DNA of 64,000 nucleotides from Diplosphaera chodatii (GCA_032358165.1 JAALGY010000015.1:372001-436000), one strand, 5' to 3'. Positions 13,301 to 26,525 are shown, counted from the first letter of the stretch. Made by a program: numbers and translations. The notes: generated by a model not told the origin, from the sequence alone.

Positions 13301-14750
13301 CTTTGCTCTGCATTTTGTTTTGGTTGTTTATCTTGCCATGTCTGTCAACATGACACTACTTCACATGGGGAGCAGAAGACGAGGAGCATGACATGTGCTG
13401 AATTGGTGGTCTCACCAAAGAATTGCACATCGTGCTTCATGGCCTGCCCATACAGCGTGTGCAGCATGGCATGCCCGGTGCGGTCCGCCGCAGCTGCACA
13501 GCGGTATGCCTGGCCGCCTTTGCCGAAGTCCAGACTCTGCAGCAGGGAAGTCATCACCATTGGGTCTGACATGATGTCTGGACCAGCAGGGCCACGCGCT
13601 GCAGTGAAGGCAGAGCCGGCGTGCTCCCTCCCCGCCACACACACCACACACACCACCGGACGCCAGCACGTCCCCGACATCGGCCTACCTGGCCGCCAAA
13701 GGCACGCTGATAGATCTTGCCGTCCTCAGTGCGCGAGAAGGGCAGCCCATAGTGCTCCAGCTCCCGCACCGCCTTGGGCGCCTCCCGGCACATATACTCG
13801 ATGGCATCCTGCGGTAATACAGTGCATTCACTGAGCAAACTCCGTCACCTCCCGCTGTTGAACACCCAGTAAGATGACGTCACCTCTGTACCGCAGCCCA
13901 ACATGGCTCCTCCTGCCTTGGCGCCATGCCACTGATTGGCATGCATCCCAATGCCAAAGGCACGGCATCGCCCACACTTGGGACAGCACCTGGTCGCCTA
14001 GCCAATCGGAGCCCTTGATGGTGTCATAGGCATGCCACCGCCAATCGTCCTCGCTCATGTTGCCCAGCGCGGCATTGATGCCGCCCTGCGCCGCCACCGT
14101 GTGGCTGCGCGTCGGGAACAGCTTAGTGATGCACCTGCGCAGCGTGAATGACGACGTGATGATAATGTGCGAAGCGCGCATGCCCAGGGCAGCACACTAT
14201 CACATGCACATGGCGAGGGGTGCGCAGAAAGCACATGCCGACGCGGGCCAAATGCCGACATGCTCCACCGCCGGGTGCACAGCTCCGTGCCAGAAGCAAC
14301 ACATTTATGGCAATGCTAATGAGCATCACACGCACTGGACAAGCTGACAGAGCGTGCATGGGCATGACGTGGCACAGGCCATCGACTGTGCCTTGACCAC
14401 CGAGAGCAGCTTTTATGCCAAATCAGGCTGCTCGACACCATCACGTGTGATATATGATCTAGTATAGTTGCATGCAGCTGTTCGTCTTGACCGCAGGCAG
14501 CACGCTCATTACTTTCAGGTCTCAGCATAGCATCTGTAAGCACTCTGCCCGCAGAAAACCAATGGCCAACTCACGCTGCATTGAAGCCCTGCTCTGCTAG
14601 CCCCACTGTCGCACGCAGCCCAGCGCCTCCGGCGCCCACAACCAGGGCATCATAGGTGTGCTCGATGACTGGGTATGAAGACTGAGTGCTGAAGCTACGA
14701 GCGACCTGGGAGGCCGCTCTCAGAGCAAGGAGGCTCTGTTGTCGAAGCAT
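10341..14750 (-). CDS. SDHA: succinate dehydrogenase flavoprotein subunit, mitochondrial
   Basis: Complex II subunit that oxidises succinate to fumarate and passes electrons through covalently bound FAD to the iron-sulfur subunit. The start at 14750 gives a mitochondrial presequence ([20 protein letters not shown]), then the Rossmann FAD motif ([19 protein letters not shown]). Next come the flavinylation-His region ([16 protein letters not shown], about 14065-14115), exons at about 13840-13690, 13550-13430, 13260-13150, 12950-12800 ([10 protein letters not shown]), 12630-12550, 12400-12195 and 11905-11735 ([21 protein letters not shown] binding). The C-terminal helical part includes [16 protein letters not shown] (about 10675-10625), the catalytic-Arg region. 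The chain ends with [18 protein letters not shown] and a TGA at 10343-10341. All expected blocks are present in order, so it appears intact. It is unrelated in strand to its neighbours. Confidence 0.95.
12082..12117 (-). repeat. 18-bp tandem duplication in an SDHA intron
   Basis: TCAAAGTCAGGAAGACCA (12082-12099) is followed directly by a copy differing only in its last base (12100-12117). It lies in intron sequence. Confidence 0.85.
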
Positions 14751-15138
14751 GACGGACCAAATCAGACTGAAGCACGTCAACAACGCTTTATAGCAGCTGA
14801 GCAGTATTGCGCTTGCAGCGTAACTCGTCACCACAGTGGAGGTTTACGGCACTGGGCTGGTTCCCAATCTACGCTAAATCGCTGCGAATTAACAACGTTG
14901 GCAGGTCCATGGCTGAGCGCAGCCATGCTTGCGAGCAGTGCTGCAAGTTATTGTGTTGCAAGTGTGCATCTGCAGACGATTGTCAACAAGAGCTTCAGTC
15001 CTGCCAAGGCGCTGCAAGCTGCAAGCATCGTTAAGCAGTCGAATGGTATAGTGTGCCACCTCGAGGTGCTTCATTTGGGCAATTAGCCAGCCTTGACGGC
15101 AACACTGGTGTCAGATACCTGCTAGTGTATCATATATC
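14751..15138. promoter_or_regulatory. divergent promoter region between SDHA and TIM17
   Basis: The 388 bp separate the start codons of two divergently transcribed mitochondrial genes, so both promoters must lie here or overlap the genes. Shared regulation of a respiratory and an import gene is possible but inferred. No specific motif is identified. Confidence 0.5.
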
Positions 15139-16690
15139 ATGGAGCCTGGCCAGGGCGGCGCAGGGCCGTCAGTGGACCATCGGAGGGAGCCCTGCCCTGA
15201 CCGAATCATCGACGATGTGGGTGGCGCGTTTGGCATGGGCGCAGTCGGCGGCGGCGTGTGGCACCTCATCAAAGGCATCAAGAACTCGCCGTCAGGAGCA
15301 CGCATGTTGGGCGGAGTGCAGGTGTGTGGCAGCTGCGCATGCCCCGTGCTCCTGCGGCAGCGTGCACCAGAGTCTAGCTGCTTGCACAGCTACAGCAAAC
15401 GGCAATTGCAGCCTGCTGCGAAAAGGGCGATGGCAGCGGTGTTCCGCCTCGGTCGCATTTGAGCATGTGTAGCACACTTTCATCACTGCTGTTGATGTGC
15501 GGAGCACCACATTGCACTTCTGGGACGCTACATCCTTGCTCATGCAGTCCATCCGGCGGGAGGCGCCAAAGATTGGCGGCAGCTTTGCGGTCTGGGGCGG
15601 CCTGTTCTCCACATTCGACTGCACCCTTGTGGCGCTCAGGAAGAAGGTGCATGAGGAGTACTGCACAGTGTAGACTTGGCTGCCAAATGGCCCGGTACAG
15701 CTCACACTGTTGCCTGAACCAGGAGGGGCTTGGTGTCATGCGTCTGGCTGCACAGTCTGACGGCCCCCTGCCGATTGTGCTTCTGGCTCACCTGCTCAGG
15801 AGGATCCATGGAACTCGATCAGCGCGGGCGCTCTCACAGGCGGATTCCTGCAGCTGCGCACTGGCGCGCGGTCTGCCGCCAAGTCCGCAGCCTTTGGCGG
15901 CGTGCTGCTGGTGCGTGGCGCGGGTCTGTGCAGATGCAAAACGCTGCACTGTAGCGTGGCAAATGCCGCCAATGCCATTGGGAAGCACCACACAGGCCCA
16001 GTCTTCCAGCTACTGGATATCTGTCGCACCTTTGGAAACCTGGGCGTCCTCCTGCAGGCCATGATTGAGGGCCTGGGCATCTTGCTGACGAAGATGACGG
16101 CGCCGCCGCCCGCGCCGCCGCCAGCCCTGGACGGCATGGTGGGCGCCCCCCAGCCAGGTGCGCCCGAATGCAGTGGAGATGACACAACAGTGTGACTTCG
16201 TTGTCATAGCATGCACTTGGCCAGCACTGCCTAATGTGGGCACACAACACGATGCATCCTACGCCTTTGCAAGAGGTATGCTGACAGCTTGCATGCTGTA
16301 CCACTGCAGCACCAGCGCCGCTGCCGTCAGCGCCGATCGCAGCGCCTGACGGCGCCTCTCCACTCGGCGAGCTGCAGTCGCCTGAGGGCGGGTTCACCTC
16401 CAGCGGTGCCGGCAGCGGCAGTGAAGCAGATGGCGGCAGCGGCGGCGGCGGTGGCTGGTTTGGCGGCTGGTTTGGCGGCGGCGGCAGCAAACCAGAGCAG
16501 GTGGGATGCCAGCCGTTGGCTACTTGTTAGGTGTGATCTTGACAATGCCCCAGCTGTGCGTGCCTGTGTCAAAATGCAGACACGATGCATTGATGCTTGT
16601 GCTCATGTGCGCTCTATGTGTGTGCAGCCGGCAAGCGCTCAGCCTGTGGATCTCAGCGAGCCTCAAGGTCAGGGCGGCCGCTTCTCGTGA
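15139..16690 (+). CDS. TIM17: mitochondrial import inner-membrane translocase subunit TIM17
   Basis: Channel subunit of the TIM23 complex, which moves presequence proteins across the inner mitochondrial membrane. Exon 1 (15139-15321) carries the hallmark [19 protein letters not shown] followed by the first glycine-rich membrane helix. Exon 2 (about 15547-15647) encodes [20 protein letters not shown]. Exon 3 (about 15804-15911) encodes [20 protein letters not shown] and AFGGVLL. Exon 4 holds the last helix end (IEGLGILLT) and a Pro-rich tail. Two further exons add a Gly/Ser-rich C-terminus ([20 protein letters not shown]) and a stop at 16688-16690. The core matches the usual family; the glycine- and proline-rich C-terminal extension is longer than the short tail of many TIM17 proteins. 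The start just before the conserved block fits the family. Confidence 0.93.
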
Positions 16691-17139
16691 GGGGGGTATG
16701 TCACGCCGGCAGACGCTGCCGAACTGACAGCAACCAGACGCAGTCCTGGCAGCCTTATGGACATTGTGACGGCAACAGCTGTCTGCTCCTGTGTGTTCAT
16801 TTGAGATGATCAGACAATGTGATCGCCTTCCTCTTGCTGGGACGGTGCATAGTGCATACTGCTCTGCTGGAATATTCTTTTGTGGTGCGAACTTTGTGCT
16901 CAGGTCCCAGCTTTTATCTGGTCACGAGATGGATGTAACTAACAAAATCTGCTCAGCACCCGCGCCAGATTGCTGACGCACAACTATTAGGATGCAAATG
17001 CACCGCAGTATTCAGTCACTTATCCCCAAGGTGTCTGGCCGGTCGATCATCTATCAACAAAAACTGTTGGATCACGTGATTCCGCACAAATATGCATGGT
17101 CAGCGCTGAGAAGCGGTACTCGCCATCGCAGTTGTGTGC
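16691..17139. other. intergenic between convergent TIM17 and GDPD copy A
   Basis: Two 3' ends face each other here, so it should carry both 3' UTRs. No coding signal seen. Confidence 0.5.
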
Positions 17140-20100
17140 TTACACCGTCGCGAATGCGTCGGTGGCAGTGTTGACCTTCCGGAAGATCTGCAGTGGGAGC
17201 ACACCACATGCTCCGGCAGGGCAGCCCACCCCAGGACAACATAGGGTGCATGCAGGCACATCCTGCACTGATACACTACAATTGTAGAGACGCTGCACAT
17301 CTGCACCAGTTGACATGGCGGGAGCACCTGGCGCGCGGGGAAGTCGGCGTTCGCACGGGCAGCGCGCAGGTAGAACACAACACCCTCGACGAAGTCGGAA
17401 AAGACCCCGTCAACGCCGAGCTGCAGGGTATAGAATGGCCAATCAAGGCCACAGCATCTGGCGTCGTGTCACAAAGGCTTGCAGGTCACTCATACTGACA
17501 TATGACGGGCACATTTATATATAAGCTTTTGATGCATGGAAATGCTGTGCGGTGGGGTGACCGCACCTCCCGGAAGAACAGCTCGTACCTGCCAGCGTGA
17601 AAACGCACAGGTCAGTATACAGGGGTTTCTCGGCAGTGCGACCTGCTGCGACTCGCATCTGACACGTGAAGAGGATACCGACAAGTACACATTGCACATG
17701 GCTGGCGCACTCACTCGGACATGATGGTCGGCGGCTTGAAGTTGGTCGCAAAGTTCACGGGCTCGTTGCGGAACGTGTATGGGTGCACCTGCAGGCCGCG
17801 GTTGTGCGCCCTGCAATGACGCGGCCTGAGGGTGAGTGCCGACGACCCCAGGGGCCAGTGCAGGGCATGCAAAACATGGTGCCTGCTGGGCAGTGTCTCA
17901 TGGCACACAGCGATGCAGTTGACGAATGGCAACCCAATCACTGCAAGCCGCAGCTCATTCATGTGCCCCATCCGGTTCGGCGAACCAGTCATGCGCACCG
18001 GTCGACCAGGTTGGTGGTGAAGTTGATAGCCTGGTTGGTGCCCGTGCCAGGCGCCAGGGTGTTCTTCCATGGGCCGATGGCATCGGCGTACTGGACAATC
18101 TCGTCCAGGCCGCTCTCCACGATCAGGGCCTGCAAAGTCGGGTCACAGTGCCATCGTCACCTGTCACCTTGATTGCAACCCGCTGCAGGACTCATGCATC
18201 ACCAAAGGAGTGATGCAGGCCGAGCACGCACAGCACGCGCTGTGTTGCGCTCACCGCATACAGCTTGTTAGGCGTGGCGCCGCCAGTCGGCGTGAGGACG
18301 CCAGTGCCCTGGTCTGGGATGGGCGCCTGCACAGCCCAAACCCTCCGGATCTCAGCATGATGGTCACATCATCATCTTCGGCTGTGACTGCTGACCTTCT
18401 GCGGTGTCTGCCACCACTGTCAACTGGCTGGTCACCAACTGGTGGGCTGTTGTCAGCGCAGCGGCCTGTTGTAAACCCTGACCCCAGGCAGAGGAGCCCT
18501 GTGGTGGTGACGGACCCTGACTCCTTGCACGCAACAGCAGCACATACAGGAGCAGCAGCACGTCCTCACAATGGCCTCGTCCAGCAGCTGGACGATGGGC
18601 AGGTTGGTCAGGGGGCGCAGCTCCTTCAGGTTGTTCTGCTCGAAGGACTGCAGGAAGATGGGCTGCAGCAGGAAGCATGGCAGGCCCGTCAGTACGCCAT
18701 GAACCGAGCTACTCTGAGCTGGCCCAAGTGCCTGCAAGCTGGCGCACAGCATGTGCGCCCCGCACGTCACCTGACGCAGCCACTGCTTGCTGTCCAGCTT
18801 GCCGCGGTAGCCCCTGCTCTTGATGACCTGCAGCAGTGTTCGCGCCACGGTGTGCAGTCATCCCAACAGCAAGGCCTGCAATGTCACTTGGGATCTCCAG
18901 CATGTTGGTGGGCCTGTGCTGTCACCGTGCTGCACGAGGGCGGCAACTCGCCTCGATGTACTTGCGGGTCATGGACTTGCCCTTCAGTGCTGGCAGCTTG
19001 AAGCTGTCGTGCCATGTTGGGTGCTTCGTCTCGATGTATCCACCTGCAATGGCCAGTGGCGCTGCCTAGGACTTTTTGTGCACCAGCCGCAGCCCTGGGT
19101 GCAGCTCGGAAGGGGAGTAGCCCTGGGCTGCAATGGTACAGCGCCTGGCCATGCATGTCGACAGCAGCACATCATGCCTCATCTGGCCATGGTAGGCTGC
19201 ATGCGAGGGTCGGAACCCACCGACAACACGCTTGGCATCCAGAAGAGTGTCCAGGTACTCCTCCAGGGTGATGATGTCAAACATGTCATTGTCTGCGGCG
19301 GCAGCGGCCAGACAATCGGCGCAGCACAGCTGATCAGGCGAGGGCTGCAACATTGCACTGACATCCTGGCGAGGCACCACATGCACCACAGCAGCAGCTG
19401 TGCGCACATGACTGATCACGCGAGAACACCCGCTGGCGAGCTTTCAGGGTCTTGATCTCAGCGAGTGTAAGATCCTGCATGTGGTATACACCCACCATCA
19501 TCACTACACTCTCTGCAAGATACCATCCATGGTAGTGTGCCACAACCACGGCCTGAATCAGCGGCAATAGCCAGGGCTCTGAGGATGTGAACCCTGCAAC
19601 CATGCCCAACTCACGATGGCATGGACGCCAGTCGAGGGCAAGAAGTCGATCTCGTACGTCTCTGCACAGGTTGCACAACGTGAGTGCATCCGGATGTGAT
19701 CGTCCGGAGTGATGTTCGCAGGGCGTGTGACCGATGTGCAAGCTGTATATGTGCGGCAGAGATGCCCATGTTGTACTCACTGGTGCGATCCTTGAACAGG
19801 TCGTCGGCGTTGGTGGTGTTGCTGAGGTTGGGCTGCACAGGTTGGACATGGTTTGATGAGAGGCCTTATGATGATGATGACCACTATGTCGCCACCCAGC
19901 AAATTCAGCTGTGCAGACAACAAACAGAATTTTTACCTCGTGGCGCAGGATGAGGTGGCCATCCTTGGTCAGCACGGTGTCGCCCTCAACAAAGTCCGCA
20001 CCCTGGAGAGCACTGCAGCCCACCTCATCAGTGTTGCCCAAGAACAGGACCTAGGATGCACGCCATGCACACAAGGCACGCCGCTCTGCAAGGAGCACAC

Positions 20101-20600
20101 TAATGGCGTCGACACCGCACCAGGGCGATGGCCTGCTCATAGGCCTCACGAGTCTCCTCCGGCAGCTCGCCTGCAGGGCAGGGTCACACGCAGCTGGGAA
20201 CTGCGCCCCACACAGCAGCCATGCTCACTGCGTCAGCCGTGTCAGCTGTTGCCGCATGCCCTTCGGGTGCGAAAAGCCTGCGGACTCATGCAAGGGTTGC
20301 TCGTGGGCTCCGGCGACCGACACAGACCAGCATGGTGCGTGCACAGGGGCCAGAGCAGAGGGGCGCACCGCTGGAGCCGCGGTGGGCCAGGGCGTAGGGG
20401 CCGGCGGAGGTGGGCGCCAGGGGGTTGGGGTCCTTGGGCCGGTTGTCCCCATTCCGGGACATGCCCTGTACCAGGTAGTCCCGGCCGCGGCCGCGGCCGT
20501 AGCTGTAGTCATCATCGTCACCATGCCGTGCGTCGGCGGCGCCGGCGGCCAGCACGACGGCGAGCAACGCCAGGGCGCAGACGGACTTGAAGGCCGCCAT
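17140..20600 (-). CDS. glycerophosphodiester phosphodiesterase, secreted, tandem copy A
   Basis: Predicted to hydrolyse glycerophosphodiesters (deacylated phospholipids) to glycerol-3-phosphate and an alcohol. Exon 1 (20600 down to about 20372) has a signal peptide (SVCALALLAVVLAAGAADA), an Asp-rich stretch and the catalytic AHRG motif (YALAHRGSSG). The next exons give ELPEET..YEQAIALVR, GADFVEGDTVLTKDGHLILRHE's E-x-D pair, QPNLSNTTNADDLF, ADNDMFDIITLEEYLD, YIETKHPTWHDSFKLPALKG, PIFLQSFEQNNLKELRPL, ADAIGPWK, LQVHPYTFRNEPVNFATNF and LGVDGVFSDFVEGVVFYLR. The last exon ends FRKVNTATDAFATV with TAA at 17142-17140. The order and the HPYTFRNE and GVDGVFSD blocks match plant GDPD5/6-type enzymes. 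It probably acts in the secretory pathway, cell wall or periplasm. Exon 1 is nearly identical to that of copy B. Intact as far as I can read. Confidence 0.93.
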
Positions 20601-21838
20601 GCTGCCTGCAAGCCGGAAGCGCAGAGATCAGCCAACCTGGGGGTCACGCCTGCATCACTGGCGCTAGGCATCGGCACGTGAGCAGAGCAGAGAGACCACC
20701 GTATCACAGGCCGCTGATGCTGCCGCCGACAGACCCATATCGATGGTGCCAGGTGCAATGCCTGATTTGATGGGTACTGCACCAGTTGTGATTTCCAGTC
20801 TGCTGACGCTGATCATGCAGGTGCAAAAAGGGGGGACAGCGTCCCACTGGGCCGTTCATTAGCTGACTTGTGACGTTCGAGGCCTCGCATGATGAGCCTG
20901 TGTCGTCACGGCGGATCAGCGGGTCAGCGGGTTGTGACGACGAGCGCATCCCAAGACGCTGTGCGTAACAGAGGCATACACAGTCCATGTCCGATCGCGG
21001 TTGACGACGGTGTTCAGCGTAAACAAGTTTTACTTGATACGCCACTCACAACCCATGCACGCACTGCACGCAACGGCCAGCGAACGAGCAACATGCAGAT
21101 CCCGGCTTAGATCGCAGCATAGACGCCCAAAGCTTTCTGGCTAAACGGTGCGCTCGCACGACATTGCCAAATCCGGTGCATGTGCATGTCTGGCATGCGC
21201 GACAGATGTTGTAGGAGGTCATCGCACATGCAGACCGTGACACATGACATGGCCTCGCTCGCATTCGATGCCAGCTGCAGCGCATGATGCAGTCAGGCGG
21301 TCGCGTCAAGCTGTCAAGGTGCTCCGGGGCGTCTCCAACCACCTGGACCTTCGCAGGTCATGCAGCGCTGCGTTGCTGATCTCACCTTGAGAGGGTGCGA
21401 GGCTTGCCTTGCAGCTGACAACCTAGTCGGTCCCGGTGCGGTTGGCAAGTACAAAGGGATACCGGGTACGCAAGCCACTTGCACTTGAGGATAGGCATGG
21501 CCGCCGGCTGATGACTATCTACGTCACCAAGTACAGTACCCGAATATGCTGGCAGGGTCAAATGTGCGTTTGTGCGCCTACACACAGATGACACATGACA
21601 GCACGTGCAGGTAGGACTCGCAAACTAAATAAGAAGTTCGTGTTCCAATTACAATTTGTCCAAGACAGTGAAGGGCAGCAATACTGGCCAACACGATGGT
21701 CAAAATTGGCAGAATGTGTGTGTAATTGCAGGTCACAAGTGACTGCGTGGCACTCCATCAAGTCTTGATGAAGTGCGCTGCGCCGCTGGGCATGTGAGCC
21801 CTCGCTTACGGCATCCGATAGTTATTCCATGCCACACA
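20601..21838. other. intergenic between GDPD copies A and B
   Basis: It contains the promoter of copy A (its 5' end is at 20600) and the 3' flank of copy B. No coding signal or recognised repeat. Confidence 0.5.
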
Positions 21839-24800
21839 CTATGGTGTCGCCGTGGCGTTGGTGGCTGTGCTCACCTGCGGCAAGATCTGCAAGGGCAGGC
21901 AACAGCAGGTGGTCAATGCATGTCGGCTTTGTTGTCGGGCTGCTGGCACATGCATCGTACGCATGTGTGGTGTTGTATGTGCGTTTGAGCCAGCGACAGT
22001 ACAGTGGTGCAGAACAGGCATGCGCTGCCATGCACTGCGCATGCCCTGAGCTGGAACTGACACCAAGCTGAGCGAGATGGTGCATTGGTCCAACAGTGCG
22101 CAGAACATCGCACCTGGCGGCGCGGGAAGCTGGCGTTCTGGCGGCGGAAGCGGTAGTAGAACACCAGTCCCTCGATGTAGTCGGAGAACACGCCGTCCAC
22201 CCCAAGCTGCGCAGGCAGAGCAGCCCAGCGACGTCAGTGCTCAAGTGAGCTCAATAAACTCACTGTAGCCCGCGTGCTCCTTAGATGCATCAGGTAGACT
22301 TGAGACGGAGCAACAGTTGGGTGTCATGCAGAGGTGGCCTTGTTGAGCAGAGCGCAACTCACCTCCTCAACGTAGAGCTCGTATCTGCAGAGCGCGCAGC
22401 CATGGAGGGGTGGTCAATGGTGACTGCCGGCAGTGTGCAATGTGCAGATCCGGAGGTTTGATGGTTGTTTGCCGGACAGCAATATCTTGAACTCACTCGG
22501 ACATGATGGTAGGTGGGTTGAAGTTGGTGGCAAAGAACACTTGCTCGTTGCGGAAGGTGTATGGGTGAAGCTGCAGGCCGGCGTTGTGCACCCTGCGACA
22601 GGGCGTACCAAACCCCTTGCATCACATGGATGGCTCCATGCCACATGGCCGAACCCGAGCAGCGCAAAAGGAACAGGTAGTAGTGGCTGTGTGCGGAGAT
22701 GACTTGCAGGAGATGTGTATTAACATGCGTCTTGCCCTCGATGCTGCTCCATTTTCACGTGTGTATCCATGGTGCAACGGCAAGAGGCATGGCAAGTTCA
22801 AGTGAGCACGGCAGCCAGGGAGCTGGTTCACATCGCACCGCGTGGCCAGGTCGGTGGTGTAGACGGCCTTGCCGCCGACCAGGGGCACCAGGCTGCCCTT
22901 GTCCGGGCCGACAGCGTCAGCGTACTGGGCGATCTCCGCGAGGCCCGTGTCGATCAGCAAGCTCTGCAACGGTGCCAGGCCACCTTGAGTGAGGGCGGCA
23001 GGTCCTCAAATGTAGAGGCTTCACAGTGCAAAGTGCAATTGTCTGTAGACCGTCAATGTGGGGATGGCATGTCAATAAGACCGTAATGCTCCGAGCGAAA
23101 TGCAACTGATGCGCGCACCCCGTACAGGCGTGCTGGCCTCACGCCACCAAAGGGGGTCAGCACACCGGTGCCCTGGTCCGGGATGGGCGACTGAGCAGTG
23201 CCAGAATCCACAGTCAGCTTGTGATGATGCTCGTTTGTTTGTCGTACTGTTTAAGGGCGCGGCAGAGACACAGCACGCTCGAGATTGCTGTCTACAGCCT
23301 ATCCAGATGCATACCAATGAACTGTGGACCCAGCCCCAACGAGGCACTTCCAGCGATTCAGGTGCAACTCACGTTGACGCCCATCGTCAGCTGCACCAGC
23401 GGCAGCTCAGTCCGTGGGCGCAGGTACTTCAGGTTGTTTGTCTCGAAGGACTGCAGGAAGATGGGCTGCAGGAAGCCAGCCAGCATGTCAGCCTCGCAAC
23501 CGGATGTGGCCACTCGATGGTGCATGCAGCACTTGCCTGCCCGGCGTCACAGCAGGATGGGTATGGCAGCTGACCAGCCACCAAGCACAAGGTGTATTCG
23601 GGCAGACAACTGCAGCTGTATGTGTGTGAGATGATCATGAAAATCAGCACTACCCACCTGCTTCAGCCACCGCTTGCTGTCGAGCCTGCCGCCGTAGCCC
23701 TTGCTCTTGATGATCTGCAACATTGGCATGTGCATATATATGTCTGGGTGCGTTGCATTCTTGAACGGATGATGACTGCCATTGGTGTTTAACTGATCCA
23801 TTGAATAGGGGTACCACAGCGACACAGGAGCACATTGAGCATGTCGAGGTTGTTGCGACAGGGTCATGTTACCCACCTCCAGATACAACTGGGTCATGGA
23901 CTTGCCCTTCATTGCGGGCAGCTTGAGGCTGTCGTGCCATGTCGGGTGCTTGGTCTCAATGTACGCGCCTGCATGGAATCCGGAGCAGTGTTCACCTGGC
24001 AGAGCAATGCTGATAATGCAGGGTGCGGAGCTTTGGGCTCATGAGCCAGCAGCGGCAGCGAGCAGGGGAGCAAGATGACCCACTGACCACCCGCTGGGCA
24101 TTGATGCAGATGTCAAGGTACTCCTGGAGGGTCAGAATCTTGAACATGTCGTTGTCTGCAGAGCCATATTCACAAGTGTCAGTAACATTGTGCTTCGGGC
24201 TCGCCGGCAAGTGTCCCAATGGATAGTCGGATTCGCCGATGTATAACACGGGCATCCGCTTTCATTCGACAGCTGCATAGCTGGGAGGCATGCAGTGCAT
24301 TCGCCTCACGCACATGACTGGTCGCGAGCGAACAGGCGCTGGCGCGCCCTCAGCTGCCTGACCTCTGACAGCTCAAGGTCCTTCAGCACAGGAGAAGCGA
24401 AGTGTCATCAGACACTTGCCGCAGCACGTGCCAGGCAGCACATCTCTGCAGTTGGTGGTGATGGCTATGCAACATGGCGGTAGAGGATGCATGCTTACGA
24501 TGGCATGCACGCCGGTCGAGTTGGCGAAGTCGATCACATATGTCCCTGCAGATCAGTATATACGGTATGGCATTCCTCAACACAGCTAAGGACGTCAGCA
24601 TACAGCTCAAAGCAGTAACATGCAGGCAGGCGGCGTGATGGTAGTTGCCAACACCTTCCCCTGTTTAGCAGGAACTCACTGATGCGATCTGGGAACAGGG
24701 CATCCGCATTGGTGGTGTTGCTGAGGTTGGGCTGCACATGAGGACACGGGGCGTCAGCATAGGTGCACTGCTGAAGTGTCGTGCAAGTGTACTTTGGTGC

Positions 24801-25457
24801 ACACACTGCAAAGCAGCAGCAACAATCTATAAGCTCTTGTGGCACAAGCAGCTGAGGTGCTGCGTGCCACTGGCGCTTGTCACCTCGTGGCGCAGGACGA
24901 GGTGGCCGTCCTTGGTCAGCACCGTGTCGCCCTCGATGAAGTCGGCACCCTGAGACAGATCAGCGACGGCGGATGTTAGCTTGCGGATGTTAGCTCCTGC
25001 CAGCCACGGACACTTGCAAGCTGATTGACACCATTGTTGCCCGGTGAAGCTGTACCGGGGTGAGCAGTCAGGCGCACCAGGGCGATGGCCTGCATGTAGT
25101 CCTCGCGAGTCTCCTCCGGCAGCTCGCCTGTACACCAACACAGTGGCTGCTGAGATGACAAACTAGGCGTGGCCGCAGCACGGTGCAATGTCCAGCACTG
25201 GTACTGTGCCGTGCAGAGCAAGCTCTGCTGAGCATGGCCGCACCGCTGGAGCCGCGGTGGGCCAGGGCGTAGGGGCCGGCGGAGGTGGGCGCCAGGGGGG
25301 TGGGGTCCTTGGGCCGGTTGTCCCCGTACTGGGAGTTGCCCTGCACCAGGTAGTCACGGGGGCTGCTGCCGCCGTGGCCATGGCGTGCCTCAGCGCCGGC
25401 GGTGGCCAGCACGATAGCGAGCAGCGCCAGGGCGCAGGTGGCCTTGAAGGCCGCCAT
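21839..25457 (-). CDS. glycerophosphodiester phosphodiesterase, secreted, tandem copy B
   Basis: Same family and exon plan as copy A. Exon 1 (from 25457) has a signal peptide (ATCALALLAIVLATAGAEA) and YALAHRGSSG. Later exons give GADFIEGDTVLTKDGH, QPNLSNTTNADALF, the VIDFANSTGVHAI block, DNDMFKILTLQEYLD, YIETKHPTWHDSLKLPAMKG, PIFLQSFETNNLKYLRPR, ADAVGPDKGSLVPL, LQLHPYTFRNEQVFFATNF and LGVDGVFSDYIEGLVFYYR. It ends ILPQVSTATNATATP with TAG at 21841-21839. The catalytic HRG, the E-x-D pair and the E-x-K-H block are all present. About 84 bp of exon 1 around HRG differ from copy A by a single base while introns are unalike, which suggests recent gene conversion or strong constraint. Confidence 0.93.
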
Positions 25458-26525
25458 GCTGCAAGCATGTTACAACACTGAATGTGAGACGACAGCGCCA
25501 CATGTTGCGTGCCTGCCCAATCAGCTGTGATTGCATCAGCGGACGGGCAGTGCACAGGCTTGCCATGTGGATCTGACGCATGAGAATGCACATCGCGAAT
25601 GCATACGGATCACCGCAGGAAGCAAGGCGTGTTGACATCGACGAGTCACAGCCAGGTGCAGGAAGAGAGCCCACAGCGAGGGCGCTGGCCTGGCATGGAT
25701 GTGGTTAGCACCAAAACATCATGCTGACAAGCGCCATCCCAGCTTAGTTGCAGGAACCGAGCGACACCGATCATGCCATGCTTGAGATACATGGTTGTGC
25801 TGGCAAGTGTCTGGATGTGCCAGCTTGAAGCGGGCACTGCAATACCGTCGCGCATCATGTCGCGAGATAGCTTTTGCCTTGCAACATCATATTGACAAGG
25901 TCGAGGGCAGATCTTGGCATGCAGCGCGGCTGGCGTGCCCAGTGCGGACCGAGACAATGCGCCCGCACGACACGGTCAACGACAGTGCGTGTACGAAGCT
26001 GTTCCGGTTTTAGCGGGCGCGATCAACGCAGGCAACGGGATCGTGCACATCGACCCCATCACCTGCACGCATGCATGGAAACAAGAAGACAACAGCTTTT
26101 CCCAGCGAGCATGCAGCCAGGCGGCCGCTTGAAAGCCACCAGGATCCATATGTGCCTCGCATATGCACATGGCGGCGCTTGTGCTGCGTTGCCGGTCGCA
26201 CCTGGAAAGGGATGCGAGGTTCGCCACAGCAGCCTAGCCGACACCCTTCCTGATTGCCGCAGCAAGATACACGCCTTGCACGGTCGGTTGGCCCTCTCGA
26301 TAGACATTTCGGTTGTAGAGTCTATCCACGCAAGCACCCGTGACAAGAATATGCTTACATGCTCAAATTGTGCTTGAACGCATGGCAGCACGTGCAGACG
26401 GGACTCGTTGTCCGAGCTGGCATCTCATGTTCACCGGCGGCAGTAGCGGCGGCAGGTGGACTGTACAAACCGTCCAGCAGCAATGCGAGGGCAGCCCACT
26501 AGCTTTCACGCAGCCTGCCTCATGA
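25458..26525. other. intergenic between GDPD copy B and copy C
   Basis: Promoter side of copy B and 3' flank of copy C. No gene recognised. Confidence 0.5.

Noticed and set aside
18069..19001. 310-codon + strand open frame
   Set aside because: It lies antisense to GDPD copy A exons, which have clear homology and in-phase splices; the + frame has no motif.
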